Part shown: positions 12,051-23,900 of the stretch, in pieces
Layout: each line of letters starts with the position of its first letter
Position numbering within the stretch: position 1 is the stretch's first letter
Source of the DNA: Pisaster brevispinus
Lineage: Eukaryota > Echinodermata > Asteroidea > Forcipulatida > Asteriidae
Reading direction: 5' to 3'
Length of the DNA: 64,000 nt
Assembly: GCA_023634235.1 (NCBI GenBank)
Contig: JAMKCF010000020.1
Span: forward strand, 8,308,001 to 8,372,000
The notes under the pieces: generated by a model
The model's input: the letters and a program-made list of their open reading frames with translations, nothing else
Told to the model about the DNA's origin: nothing
The model's database searches: none
Position numbers and translations under genes: made by a program

Positions 12051-14159
12051 TAGGACACGTTAAAATATTAATTTAAATAAATATACCCCCCCCCCAAAAA
12101 AAAAAAACAAAAAAAAAAAAAAAACCAAAAACCCAAAAACAAACAAACTTAACCCCATGGGTCGTAGTAGTATACTGAATTGTGTACAAATGAATATTGA
12201 AGTCAAAACAGTAACTGGCACTTGTTTGACATTTGAATGCCGAATATCAAACGTCAAACGAGAAACCAACGTTCATTCTCACCACAGTCATATACACATT
12301 ACTTCGTCCCAATCGCTCACTCACAATACTTTACTCAAATAACAATACAAAATACATAGTTTTGGGATAAGCCTGCCGAGCGACTTGCAAGAGAAGCCAG
12401 TAACTTTTATTCATATATTTATTTTTCGCTCAAAATCAAATTCTAACTCAACTTGAATTCCTTATTAATGTCACTCCGATCTGTATCTTTTGTTACTGAT
12501 ACCGAGAAAATTTAGGTCTGGGATAGAAAAAAACCCAAAAAAAACCAAACAAACAAACAAAGATAAAACTTAATAAGCGCAAAACTCTGGCAAAAAACCT
12601 CAGCCATGGCTTAATGAGCCACCTGAAAACATGCTGTCTTGTCTGTGGATATCTCTTTATGCAGTTTACTTGAATTATTTTCCTTCGATAGCATTTTTGT
12701 GTGTGTTAAGAAAACGTGCTAGTTGCACGAAGTGCAAGGTTGGAATGAACTCACCTTGCCCCCTTTTCATATTCCAATTTACCGCTACCTAGTCTGGCGG
12801 AACTCAGTGGAATGCATTATGATTCCCCTGAATTACGTAACACCAACAATGTGTTCTCACGCATAAACAATGTTTACCTGCCATACTCTGTACGCAGGTA
12901 AAAACAGTTCTCACCGGTGGCTAGTAAGACCAAACACGTCATACAAAACAGATAGGGGGCCTATGGATCAAGTCTGCGGTATGTTTACATTGAGTTGACA
13001 TCATGAACGATTGAGTTAATCTGAACTAACGTTAACCTCTGAACCTAACGAAAACCTGACAAATCTGCCTATAAATCAATCTAAAACGTACCTTTATAAC
13101 ATCCAGTGATTCTCCTGCCTTTGATGAACACCCAGATAATCCGTACAGCGTTGTAGTGGGACATTTCTAGGTAGAAATTTGGGAAACGTAATTGAAATCG
13201 AAACTCCCTCCATGTAAAACTGTATTACTAAGACCCAGAGAGGGCGCACTTCGTAAACAAACCAAAACTGTTAATAAAGGGGCTATACAAGTTACTTTTT
13301 AGAAAATAATTATAACAAGCAAATAATAATTATTAACAAACTTAAAACAAAAAAACGAATTGATTGCCACAAGTGTTCATGATGTCGTCAATCAAACCGT
13401 GAGAAGAAAATGTGAAGACTAAAACAAAACCTCGTTTTAGTTACGAATTTATTATTGCATTTTGTGGAGTCCCAATGACTTGTGTATGCTTGACCCTACA
13501 TAATTTATATACATATCGATATGAAGCTTGTGGATTCATAATGACTGAGCATGATTTTGTCCAACATACAATTATGAGAGGATCCAAACATCAGGTTGGG
13601 GCATTGGGCCAAACTACGTCTTTGTTTTAGTCCCACAGGGATTTCGAGTTCTCGTAACCGACTACTAGTATTATCATGTTTGGATCTGAAACAAGATGTA
13701 CCACTGTACTGGTTATGTGCTAATCTAACAAACAGTTGTCACACAACTATAAAAGGTTATGATCTGTAATAATTGTATTATTTGGTAATTTGGTAACGCA
13801 GACAGCACCCTTTAGCTTAAGTTGGGCTGATTCATGTACCCCACAACTGCGTGTACGGTTTATGGTTTATTTGAAAATATTCAAAATTTTGCGGTCCAAC
13901 GACCGGGTTGCATTTTGAATTTACAATTTTAAAATCATTAAAACTACACAAACAAGGTTTAACAAACTTTAAGAAAAAAGAAAAAAAGGACAAACATTTA
14001 AATCAACTTTAACTTGTAAGCATTTGTGTCATTGAAATGTTTTTAAAAACACTGCTTCCTAATCACTGTGAATCTACAAGCATGTATGAGGCTTCAACAA
14101 CTGCATGGGGTAAAATATACAGAGGGCGCTGTTCAATTATTTGTGTTGGCCTTTAATGA

Positions 14160-14395
14160 GTTTTGGTCCTATATATTTGTCGTTGGTTCTTTACATATTC
14201 GTCTTTGATCCTTTATATATTTTCGGTGGTCTTTTGTATACTTGTATTCGTCCTTTATATATATGGGTTTGCTCTTATATGGGTTTGCTCTTATATATTT
14301 ATGAGTTTGCTCTTAAATATATGTGTTTGCTCTAATATATATGGGTTTGCTCTTATATGTATGGGTTTGCTCTTATATATCTGTAACTGCTCGCT
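14160..14395. repeat. Minisatellite of tatatgggtttgctct-type units
   Basis: Irregular units of roughly 17-28 bp built around ggtttgctcttatat, about eight copies, with units at the left end more diverged (ggtcctttatatat). Short hydrophobic open frames across it are by-products of the repeat. Confidence 0.65.
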
Positions 14396-16973
14396 TAGTC
14401 ATAAACGGCCCCTCATAATTAAATAACATGTAAGTTTTAACTTCAAAAGTAACATCTACCATGGCTAAAAGGCACATTTATATTTGCAAATGTGACACTG
14501 AGAAAATGTGACACGACAAGATGGTGTACATAATCGTGCCTGGTTCTTTTATTATGGTGCTTGCAAAAAAACCTGAAAGATACAATAAAACAAATTCCAT
14601 ATAAATACTTAGCTTTGGAAAAAAACAACTGAGCAAAGAAATTCATACGAGGAATAGTAATGATAGGAAACAAGCAAACAAAACCAAAAGTGTAAAATGT
14701 GACTATTGTGAGCCCAAACTCCAATTACACAATTTACTTTAAATGGACAGTTAAGTCAAGTTCAATCTGAAAATACAAGGCACGTATGTGCTTTAACTTG
14801 CACAGTCTAAAGGAGAACAAATAACTAAGTAAATGTGAGAATGACCTCTATCATTATATCAGGCTCAGTAAACCATGAAGTCAAATTAGTCCAATCATAT
14901 CCTTATGACCAAAAACTAATAAAGAACTTAAACCAGAAAACGTTAAGTTAATATTGATCAAAGAATAATAAAGAATGTTCAAGGCAAGCGATTGCTTTGA
15001 CTTAAGACTCTCAATTAATACAACTTAGTCAAAGTGCATAAAAATGGTTCTACAATAAACCTAAGAAAGTAATAAAACCACTAACAGCCTATAATACTGT
15101 AGCTAGCCATTCCAAGACTTGGGTAAAGAAAACCATAAACTATGGCAGAACTTGTGGGAGTGAATACATAATGAGTTTACAGTAGAGAACACAGTACTTC
15201 TTGCTTCTGTGCACCCTAATCAAGATAAGCAATAAACAATGATCCCCCATGACTAGAACAGGCAACATAACAGTGATCGCTTATCAATTGCTTGACTAAA
15301 CCCTATGTGGCACTGTACAGTAGAGGAAACTATATCAATAAACTATGCTGTGCAGCAATACTGACTATCGATATGCTCACTTCCTAACCACAAACATCAC
15401 TCAGCATATACTGTCAACTCTACTCTCTGCCCTCAGGTCACAAATGTGTTAAACATTAACATTCCACTACAGCATGGGAAAAGTTTGATCACAACACTTC
15501 CAAGACAGTGCTTCCAAACTAAACCAAGGAAATAGAAATGAAACTAAGAGTAAATAAATGTCTTGGCTTAATTAACAATAAAAATCAACTAATAAAGTTA
15601 AAAGAAGTTCTAGAAGCCAGCAATTGAAGCATAAATCTTGCAATAATAATGGATGAATTAAAGGCACTTTCTACTCAGATTATAAGGATTTAAAATAAGC
15701 AATCAATGAACAGAATAACTGATTAAAGTAATAAAGTAAGACTAAGAGAACTTAAGAAAGGAAATCCCTAACCAAGAAATAGTCTGATAAAGTAATAACA
15801 GAAATCCACTATGTCAATCATAAAGCACAACTGTTTCAAATCAAAGTAACTTTCTAAACTTATATTTTAGAGACTAGAAAAGCAATAACAAGTCAACTTT
15901 GAAATACAATGTAAAACACTTACCCCAGCCTAGTCACTATAGAGCTACCATGAGGTGATCTCTTCCAAACTTCTTCTCTTTAAACTTAACAACAAAAATC
16001 CACCTTGAAATGTTTAGTAAATGGATCTTGTACCACAGAACAGAAAATGGTGTTGGCCATTTCACTGCTGTGATAAGAATGAGTCACTACTTCTTGGAAT
16101 AGATAAGTGAAACAGTCTTAAGTTCAAGCGAGGGCGCTGCTCAAGGGCTATATGTAAATGGCCTGTTACACATAGTTAGGAAAAAACGGATTCCCATGAT
16201 TAACATAAAAGTACAGCTCAGTTCTGGCAAATACAAACTTAAACTACAATTGATCTGAAGGTAACGCTAACAATTAGCAATATCTGATGTTTCAACTCTA
16301 CAGTGTATGTTTTTTAAAGCAAAATGAAGGGGGGGAGCTCTATTCATTCCTATTTCTCTAAACCTAGAAGACAAGTTTGACATGTTTTTTTACCTTTTTT
16401 TAGTCTACAAGGCAATAATAGTCTGGTAAATAATGTTAACGTATCGCTGTGAGTCGAGTTGTTTGTTTGGAGACAGGTACCATACACAAACGGCTACTGC
16501 CTGATTAGTTGTTGAAGTTCAAAAAGCATCAGGAAAATGTCCTTTTTGATACGTGTAACATATGCATAGTGCAGAACAAATTTGTTTCTTACTTTATCTA
16601 ACCCTTTATAGCACTCTAAAACCTCAGCAAACTTGTGACTACAAGTAACACCATCTTAAAGGCTAGGTCAGCGCTAAACGATTCAACTTACTACACATAC
16701 ATCCATACATTAATCTAACGAACCAGGACATCATCATAGCTGATCTACATGTACGTGCAGTTGAGTCTGTTCTAAAAATTAGAAGATGTTGTAGCAGCTT
16801 GTCGTTTCTATAAAGTAGGACCCTGATCAGTTTCGAAGAGATGTTTTATGATTACAAATGATACACAGTCCCTTTAGATGTGATACACTTTTAACGTTAG
16901 CTTTGTATTTGTTTTAATCTAGTTGAAAGTACCTAAATGCAATGAAAAAGCAGTAGTATTGACAATGTATACC

Positions 16974-17315
16974 GCAGCAGCGTGGCCTACAGGGGGGCTG
17001 GAGGGGCACGTGCCCCCCACCCCCAGTTACCCACAAGAAAATTATCGCAGTAGTGCTCAAATAAAAAGAAAAAGAAGAGAGAAAAAAGAGAGGAAAATGC
17101 CTGTTTGTATAATCTAATGCAGTGAACGATCGCAATCGGATCGCTACCGCGGCCACAAAATGCCATAAGAGGCTGGTGGCCCCCTGCAGCGTCCCCCTTC
17201 CAAAATAAAAGCATGACCCCTTCTCCCCACTGACAAACACATTCCCTCTAACCCCCCCCCCCCCCACTTCAAAGCGGTGCCCCAACCCACCCAAAAAGTC
17301 CTGGCTACGCTGCTG
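16974..17315 (-). mobile_element. MITE with CAGCAGCGTAGCC-type ends (copy 2)
   Basis: Inverted counterpart of the element at 4,548-4,863, with terminal cagcagcgtggcc on the left and ggctacgctgctg on the right. Both flanks carry gtatac next to the element, which may be a partly decayed target duplication. It has G/C homopolymer runs and no coding capacity. Confidence 0.65.
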
Positions 17316-18019
17316 GTATACAGTAAAGGTCTGTTTACATTATACAAGACATCGTCAGAATACTCTTTTCACTTCTGTACTGGTTAAAAATCTTCTTGGC
17401 ATACATATACTGTATGCTTAAGCACAGTCGTTGGTACATGTGGTTTTAAAGAATCACGTATTAAGGACCAGTAGTGAGGACGATGATGTCCTGTAAATGT
17501 TGTGTAAACAGGCCCTTTTACAATGTGTTAACGTAACAATCCTACCTCAATATCCCAGAATTCTATAAGTTACAGATTTGAGGTTGCTTGATGCAAAGTG
17601 ATGATGACGTAGTTGAATTCATGGTTAAGACGGAAGCCAAGTGTTCTCTTCAGCTGAGCTTGTGCATCTCTCATTAGAACTGAGGCATTTAATTGTCAGA
17701 TCATCTTGAATGTACTGCAATAAAAAAAACAAAGAAGTTGTATGCATGAAATTACTCCAGCCAAAGGTCAACAATTTTTCATAACAGTCTTTGGGATGAG
17801 ATGGATCTTTAAAACCACATCAGGCATGTCCTCCTTTTAGCAACTCTATCTACAATTTCAACCTCAGAAAAGTGCAAGAGCGGGAGACAGGGGAGGGGTG
17901 CTGATAAGAAGGAACACAGATATAGATACTGATAGGATTCAGTGGGGAAAGACGACATGACACGTGAGATACAGTTTGGATGAATAGGGATTGGTGTAAG
18001 CGGATTGACAAAGTAGACA

Positions 18020-18383
18020 GCACTATAAAGGTGGCAATATGTTAGGGAGGATCCAGAGTGACAGCAAAGTGGGATGCATGTTTGGGAATTTAAAAACACT
18101 AGGGCGATGAAGGGGGAAAATGTTGTGGTGGATCCAGAGTGACACAAAGTGGGATGCATGTTTGGGATTTGTACAGTAGGGCAGTAGAAGGGGAGGATCC
18201 AGAATGATAGCGAAGTGGGATGCATAAATTGGATTGATACAGTAAGGCAATAGAAGGGGTAACATGTAAGGGGAGGATCCAGAGTGAAAGCAAAGTGAGA
18301 TGCATGTTTTGGATTGATACAGAAGGCAATGGAAGGGGTAACATGTTAGGGGAGGAGCCAGATAACAGAAAGTGGGATGCATG
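18020..18383 (-). repeat. 80-bp satellite, proximal fragment of right array
   Basis: Four to five diverged 80-bp units, orientation opposite to the left array. The array is cut at the CATG inside a gatgCATGtttggg-type unit by the LTR element, and it resumes at 27,369. Confidence 0.9.
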
Positions 18384-19932
18384 TGTGACCAGCACTTTAA
18401 GTGACTGGCCCCTCTTAAGTTAGCTAATTGTTGACTTAGCAGCAGCCCACCTGCTGAGGGTCTTATTTCCCAGGGTATGTTCAGTGTGGTCAGCCCCAGC
18501 TCTAACCCCAGGTATAGTGTAGCTATTGTGCAACAAGTCATTCTATTGCAAGTTATCATCGTGTGAACAAGTCATTTTCAAGAGTCTGAGGTATTCCCAG
18601 TTTTCTGAGTTATTCCCATCCTTGTTATGTAAGTACCAATCTTCCTTTGTTTCTTATTACTGCTAGACTACAATCCATATTGGTGTTTATAATTATTGCC
18701 ATTTCTAAGGAGATTCATTGTATTTTAAGAGGTTTGGATAAGATTCCTTTGTCTAAACTATTGTAGTTCTTTGCATTTGTTGTTACTTTTGTTTTAGTTT
18801 GGAAGCACTAATTAAGCCAGTGTTTTGCCCAAACTTGTCCTTTTTGGATTGCCTTTACTTTGTTTATAGTTGAAACGGTTCAGGATAATAGTACTTGGAT
18901 TAATTTACCTTGTTATATGGAGGAAGGAAGAGAATTCTTTTACAGTTTCCTAAAGAAATAGTTTTGGTTTAATATAATTTACTTTACATTTCATTGAAGA
19001 TGGAGTGTATGGTTATTTGTTGTTTTAGACTCTTCCATGTCCATACATTTTAGTGTTCATGTTTCGGAGAAGTTTAAATTAATTGTATGGGTTTTATTCT
19101 GTTATTCCTTATTGGATTTTCTTGTTATTTGATTTACTTAGCTCATTGGAAAGTCCTTGCTAGGATAACTTTAACTTGAGTCACTTTTGATAATTGTTAT
19201 TATTCTTTATTTTGCTCTTTTTGCCATTGAGGTTTTTGAGTATGTTTAAGTTTATTATTTCTTTTGTACATTGATTTCTGTGTTTCTATACCATGAAACT
19301 TCAGAGATTTACAGTTTCTTGTGCAAGGTTCTAGCATAGACCCCACATGAGATTCTTAGTACTGTATGCTATGGAATGTCTTAGGAACCCCAAAGGTTCA
19401 TGGCTGTGTGTGTGTGAGGGCATGGTATAGTTAATTGCTATGTGATCACTGCACATGTGGCTTACCTCCAGAACCACTATCTAGATTGTTTATGTTACAG
19501 CCATGTTGCTAGCTCATTAGTATGTATTTGTCTTTTTGGACAGCCCTGTCTATTGTGTATAGCAGTGACAAAGTTAGTGTTCTTTACTGGACTCTAGAGT
19601 TTTCGTGAATATTTAATAAGGTGGACTGAGGAACAATTTTATCTTTGGCTTAAGGGTAGAATAATTAATGTGTTTCTCTATTGTAAAAGTTTATTTTCTT
19701 AAGCTTGAGACATTTGCTCTTTGCCATAGAACTTAATGTTTCAGGTTTACTTGAGTTGATTTTGATTTAATGTTTGTATTTTCTATATTTTCTATTGTAT
19801 AATCTTAAGTTTGCTTATAATCTTTTTCTTTTCTGTTCTTTTATAGACTTACACATCAACCTTTTTTTTTTTTAATGTTTTGTGCTTGTGATAAATAAAA
19901 CTTGTATAAAGAATCAATCTTGTCGGGTCACA
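18384..19932 (+). repeat. 5' LTR of element 1
   Basis: 1,549 bp, terminal inverted TGTGACC/GGTCACA. Near the 3' end a T-run (19,861-19,873) is followed by AATAAA (about 19,893) and a TATA-like tataaag (19,906-19,912). The AATAAA is a plausible polyadenylation signal. The boundary is fixed by comparison with the 3' LTR: the sequences diverge right after gggtcaca. Confidence 0.95.
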
Positions 19933-19997
19933 AGCGTCGTAGACAGGATACAAGTAAGCAAGCACAAAAAAAGGGTTGGAGGTGTGACACAACAAGG

Positions 19998-20993
19998 ATG
20001 GAGGCGCTGCAAGATCAGGTGAAGTTGTTGACAGCGACGCTGGAGGAGCTAAAGTCAGTGAAGGCAGTGACACCCAAGATTGTCGTCATGCCTCGGGACC
20101 GGGGAACGAAGCTGTCCGGAAAGCCAACAAGCGACAGAGATCCGGAAGTCCGCGAGTGGGCCGAAGACATGTGCCGCCTGACCAAGGGCATGTCAGATGA
20201 AGAGGGCGCCCAGATAGTCCTTGATCATCTCGCCGGCAGTGCCCGAGCTGAGGTCCGACTCTGCCCCCCCTCGGTGAGAAGTAACCCCACTAGTATCATC
20301 GAGCACATAACACTGGCATATGCATGCCATGAGACGCCATCTACACGGTGGGAGGAGTTTTATGGCCGACGACAGCGTGGAGGGGAGTCCATCCAAGAAT
20401 TCTCCCTCAATCTCCTCAAGTTACTTCGGAAGGTGGAGACCGCCACTCCCGAGGACAGCCCCCTACTTGAGAACAAGAATGCCATCCTGATCGAGCGGTT
20501 TTCGTCGGGACTGGCGGATGCGTCCCTACGACGAGAGGTGAGACGTTATATCCAAGAAAATAAAGACTTGGTATTCGCCGACCTCCGGAGCACAGTGCTG
20601 TCATGGGAGAGCACCCCATCACCCCCTGTTGCAGAGGCCCGCGCAACCAGGGCAAGGACGGGCGAGGTAGACAACAGCCTCCAGAAGCAACTGGACCAAC
20701 AGGCGACCCAGCTGAAGGCCACCCAGGATGCCCTAAGCCAGCTTTGTGGACAGGTGTCCCTACTCCTGTCTCACCAGAAGACCCCCAGCCCCATGGGAGT
20801 CAGCAGAGGTCCGCGAACCTGCTATAACTGCGGCGAAGTAGGCCACATTGCCAGATTTTGCCGCAGACCCAGAAGAGACCCGAGAGGAACACCCCCTACA
20901 GCAACTCATACTTCCCACCATACCCGGACCGAGGCCACGCCCTTCAACCCGCCCCAACCAAGAGATTCCCCAAACGCCTACCCTCCACAGTAA
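19998..20993 (+). CDS. gag: Gag polyprotein of element 1
   Basis: The structural protein that packages element RNA into virus-like particles. I start it at the ATG at 19,998 (context aaggATGg), 65 bp after the LTR; the open frame extends upstream into the LTR but the first ATG there (19,902) lies inside the LTR. The protein has an N-terminal helical region, a Ty3-type capsid-like region in the middle (about residues 60-230) and one CCHC zinc knuckle with CYNCGEVGHIARFC near the C-terminus (20,820-20,861). The C-terminus is basic and proline-rich. It overlaps pol by about 135 bp; pol lies in the -1 frame. The stop is at 20,991-20,993, inside the proposed frameshift pseudoknot. Confidence 0.9.
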   Translation: MEALQDQVKLLTATLEELKSVKAVTPKIVVMPRDRGTKLSGKPTSDRDPEVREWAEDMCRLTKGMSDEEGAQIVLDHLAGSARAEVRLCPPSVRSNPTSIIEHITLAYACHETPSTRWEEFYGRRQRGGESIQEFSLNLLKLLRKVETATPEDSPLLENKNAILIERFSSGLADASLRREVRRYIQENKDLVFADLRSTVLSWESTPSPPVAEARATRARTGEVDNSLQKQLDQQATQLKATQDALSQLCGQVSLLLSHQKTPSPMGVSRGPRTCYNCGEVGHIARFCRRPRRDPRGTPPTATHTSHHTRTEATPFNPPQPRDSPNAYPPQ

Positions 20994-23900
20994 AGAGCCA
21001 GGCGCTGGAGGGAGAGAGAGCTGGCTCAGCGAATTGGAGCAGAGAGGAAGTCTTTGGTAGAGCGGTGACGAAGAGCCCGGAAGTGATCGTTGAGGTGATG
21101 GGTCGGCAGGTCCGATTCATCATCGATACAGGAAGTGAAGTCACCATTCTACCAGAGACTACCTTTAAGCAGTTGACACCCCAACCGCCCAGAGTACAAG
21201 ATGTTTCGAACTGGTTGCGAGTCCATGCTGCCAATGGAACGGAACTGCCGTATGTCGGATACACCGAGCTCGACATGGACGTCTGCGGAGTCAAACTTGG
21301 CGGTGTTGGTGTACTCATATCGAAGGAGTCTGGAAAGATGGACCCGCCCACTGGTCTTCTTGGCTGCAACGTGATAAGCGAGGTGAGAGCAGCACTGGAG
21401 GAGAGGCATGGGAGGAACTACCTAAAGACAGCGCAGGGGAACGTAAACCACTGTTGGGCCGAGGCACTACTAGCGTTTGAGCTAGGCGAACAACAGTCAC
21501 CTAAGCTAGAATTCGCAAGATTGAAGGGGAGAAAGCCTATCTGCATTCCAGCCCGTAGCAGCATGGTGGTAACTTGTACGACAAGACAACTCCGACATAG
21601 CCCGACGGTTCTGATCCAGGCCGTGCAGGGAAACCATGGCAACCTCCCCAGGAATGTGGCAGTGATAGACACGTGTTCGATTCCCATCAATGGATCCGTG
21701 TCAACAAAGATGGTGAACCTAGGCGAAGAGGATGTGTGGCTGCAGCCTAGGAGCAGGATTGGCGTCGTTTCCCCCATTCGGGTACTGAAATCCAGTTCTG
21801 ATGCGACCCCTGAGACAAGCGACAGTATCCATCTTGATGTCGGAGATGTCAGGGAAGCAAGGTCCAACCGTCTTTCCACAACGGAGCCACCAGAGATAGA
21901 ACACCTGCCCTTTGAAATCGACCTCGAGGATGCAGAACTAAACAGTGACGAACAGCAGAAGCTGATGGAGCTCTTGGGAAGGTACAAAGATGTTTTCTCC
22001 CAAGGAGCAGATGACCTGGGATTTACAACCACGGTAACCCACAAGATCCCCGTGACCACTGACCAACCAGTCCGTGTGCCCCACCGAAGAGTACCCCCAC
22101 ACCAGATGGCAGATGTCAAGGCCCATTTGCAACAACTTCTAGACCAAAAGATCATCAGACCCTCTACCAGCCCATATGCTGCACCTATTGTCATCGTACG
22201 CAAGAAGGATGGTAGCATACGCCTCTGCGTAGACTATCGGGCACTCAACGAACAGACCAGGAAGGACGCTTATCCCATCCCAAGAATCGACGAGGCCCTG
22301 GATTCACTAAGTGGTGCGAGAATGTTCTCCTCATTGGATCTCGTACAGGGGTACCACCAGGTAGCTGTTGCCGAAGAGGACATCCCGAAGACAGCCTTCC
22401 GTGCAGGCACAGGTGGTCTCTACGAGTATGCCCGCATGCCGTTTGGACTCAGTAACAGCCCAGCGACTTTTCAGAGGCTGATGGAGGTTGTTCTCGGAGA
22501 TCTAAATTATGGGAGTCTTCTTCTATACCTCGACGACATCCTGGTGTTTTCTAGCTCCTTCGAAGAACACCTAGCGAGACTAGAGGTAGTGTTCCAGCGA
22601 CTGAGACAGCATGGCCTGAAGCTGAAACCCAAGAAGTGCTACTTTTTCCGGAAGGAGTGTAAGTATTTGGGCCATGTTGTCTCTGCAAAAGGAATCGCTA
22701 CGGACCCTGCCAAGACAGAGGCCATCGGTGGATGGAAGCAACCCCAAACGGAGAAACAGCTGCGAGCTTTCCTCGGAATCGCTGGCTACTACCGGAAGTT
22801 CGTGAAGCGGTTTAGTCAAATTGCAGCACCCCTCCATGCACTCCTCACTAAACATGGGTGTAAGAAGGGAGCTGCATGGAGACGTCCTTCATCGAGCCAG
22901 CAACAGGATTTTCGACAACGGTGGAACGTAGACTGTACCAAGGCCTTCGAGGAGTTGAAAGCTAGACTGACGTCCCCTCCTATCCTGGGTTATCCGGACT
23001 TCAGCCTGCCTTTCATCGTGGAAACTGATGCCTCCTTCGATGGTTTGGGAGCTGTGCTATCCCAGGAGCAGAAACACGGCAAGGTGGTTCTCTGCTATGC
23101 CAGCCGCAGTCTCCGTCCACCCGAGAAAAATATGTCTAACTACAGCTCAATGAAGTTGGAGTTGCTTGGTCTCAAATGGGCCATAACTGAGAAGTTTCGG
23201 GATTATCTTCTGGGAGGAGAGTTTACGGTTTATACAGACAACAACCCCTTGTCCTATCTTAAATCGGCCAAGCTTGCTGCAGCAGAGATGAGATGGGTGA
23301 GCCAGCTTGCCCAATTTAACTTCAACATCAAGTATCGTTCTGGCAGGTCCAACGCCAATGCTGATGCTTTAAGTCGCCAGACAGCTCATGCCGAAGAGAC
23401 CCTACCAGAGGTAACCCACTCTACTTCACTCCAAGAGATTTCTGACGCAGCACCCAAGGTAAACCGAGTAAGTGTCCGTTCAGCCATTGCAGTAGAGGCT
23501 ACCCCAGCAACGACTAGTACCCTGCCAGGGTACACTCCTGAGGAATTGGCCAGACTGCAGAGTGAGGACCCAGTGATCTCCAGACTTTTGGTGTTCTGGA
23601 ACTATGGAGCCAAACCAGACTTGACCCAACTGAGACGTGAGACGACAGCCACGAGAAACCTCCTACGGAAGTGGGATAGAATCCGAGAGAAGGATGGTGT
23701 TGTCTATCTTCATTCCCAAGATCCTTTGGAAGGTGATCGTACACAGTTAATTCTGCCCTTCAAGCTACAGCCAGTGGCACTTACGGCTCTTCACAACCAA
23801 GCTGGACACCAAGGACAGGAGCGCACCCTTGCATTAATAAGGCAGAGGTTCTACTGGCCAGGCATTGCTGCAGACGTAGAGAGGTGGTGTAAGAAGTGCG

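Larger units (their letters stand above)
5660..16170. other. AT-rich spacer between the inverted arms, no gene recognised
   Basis: About 10.5 kb lacking a match in the other arm. It contains long A/T-rich simple-sequence tracts (7,080-8,600, TAAA-like), a GA-rich tract at 9,427-9,470, a C/A-rich tract at 12,085-12,130, a tRNA-like SINE head at 6,385-6,475, local duplications and hairpins listed separately, and a minisatellite near 14,160-14,395. The stretch 14,440-16,170 is plain AT-rich DNA. An 80-codon minus-strand frame at 8,641-8,883 has no recognisable domain. No exon could be supported. Confidence 0.55.

Noticed and set aside
16914..17347. Open frames up to 126 codons with Gly-rich sequence
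   Set aside because: They lie within the MITE and its G/C runs, and are mirrored at 4,516-4,848.
21418..22218. 266-codon minus-strand frame opposite pol of element 1
   Set aside because: It is antisense to the protease-RT region and has no own domain.
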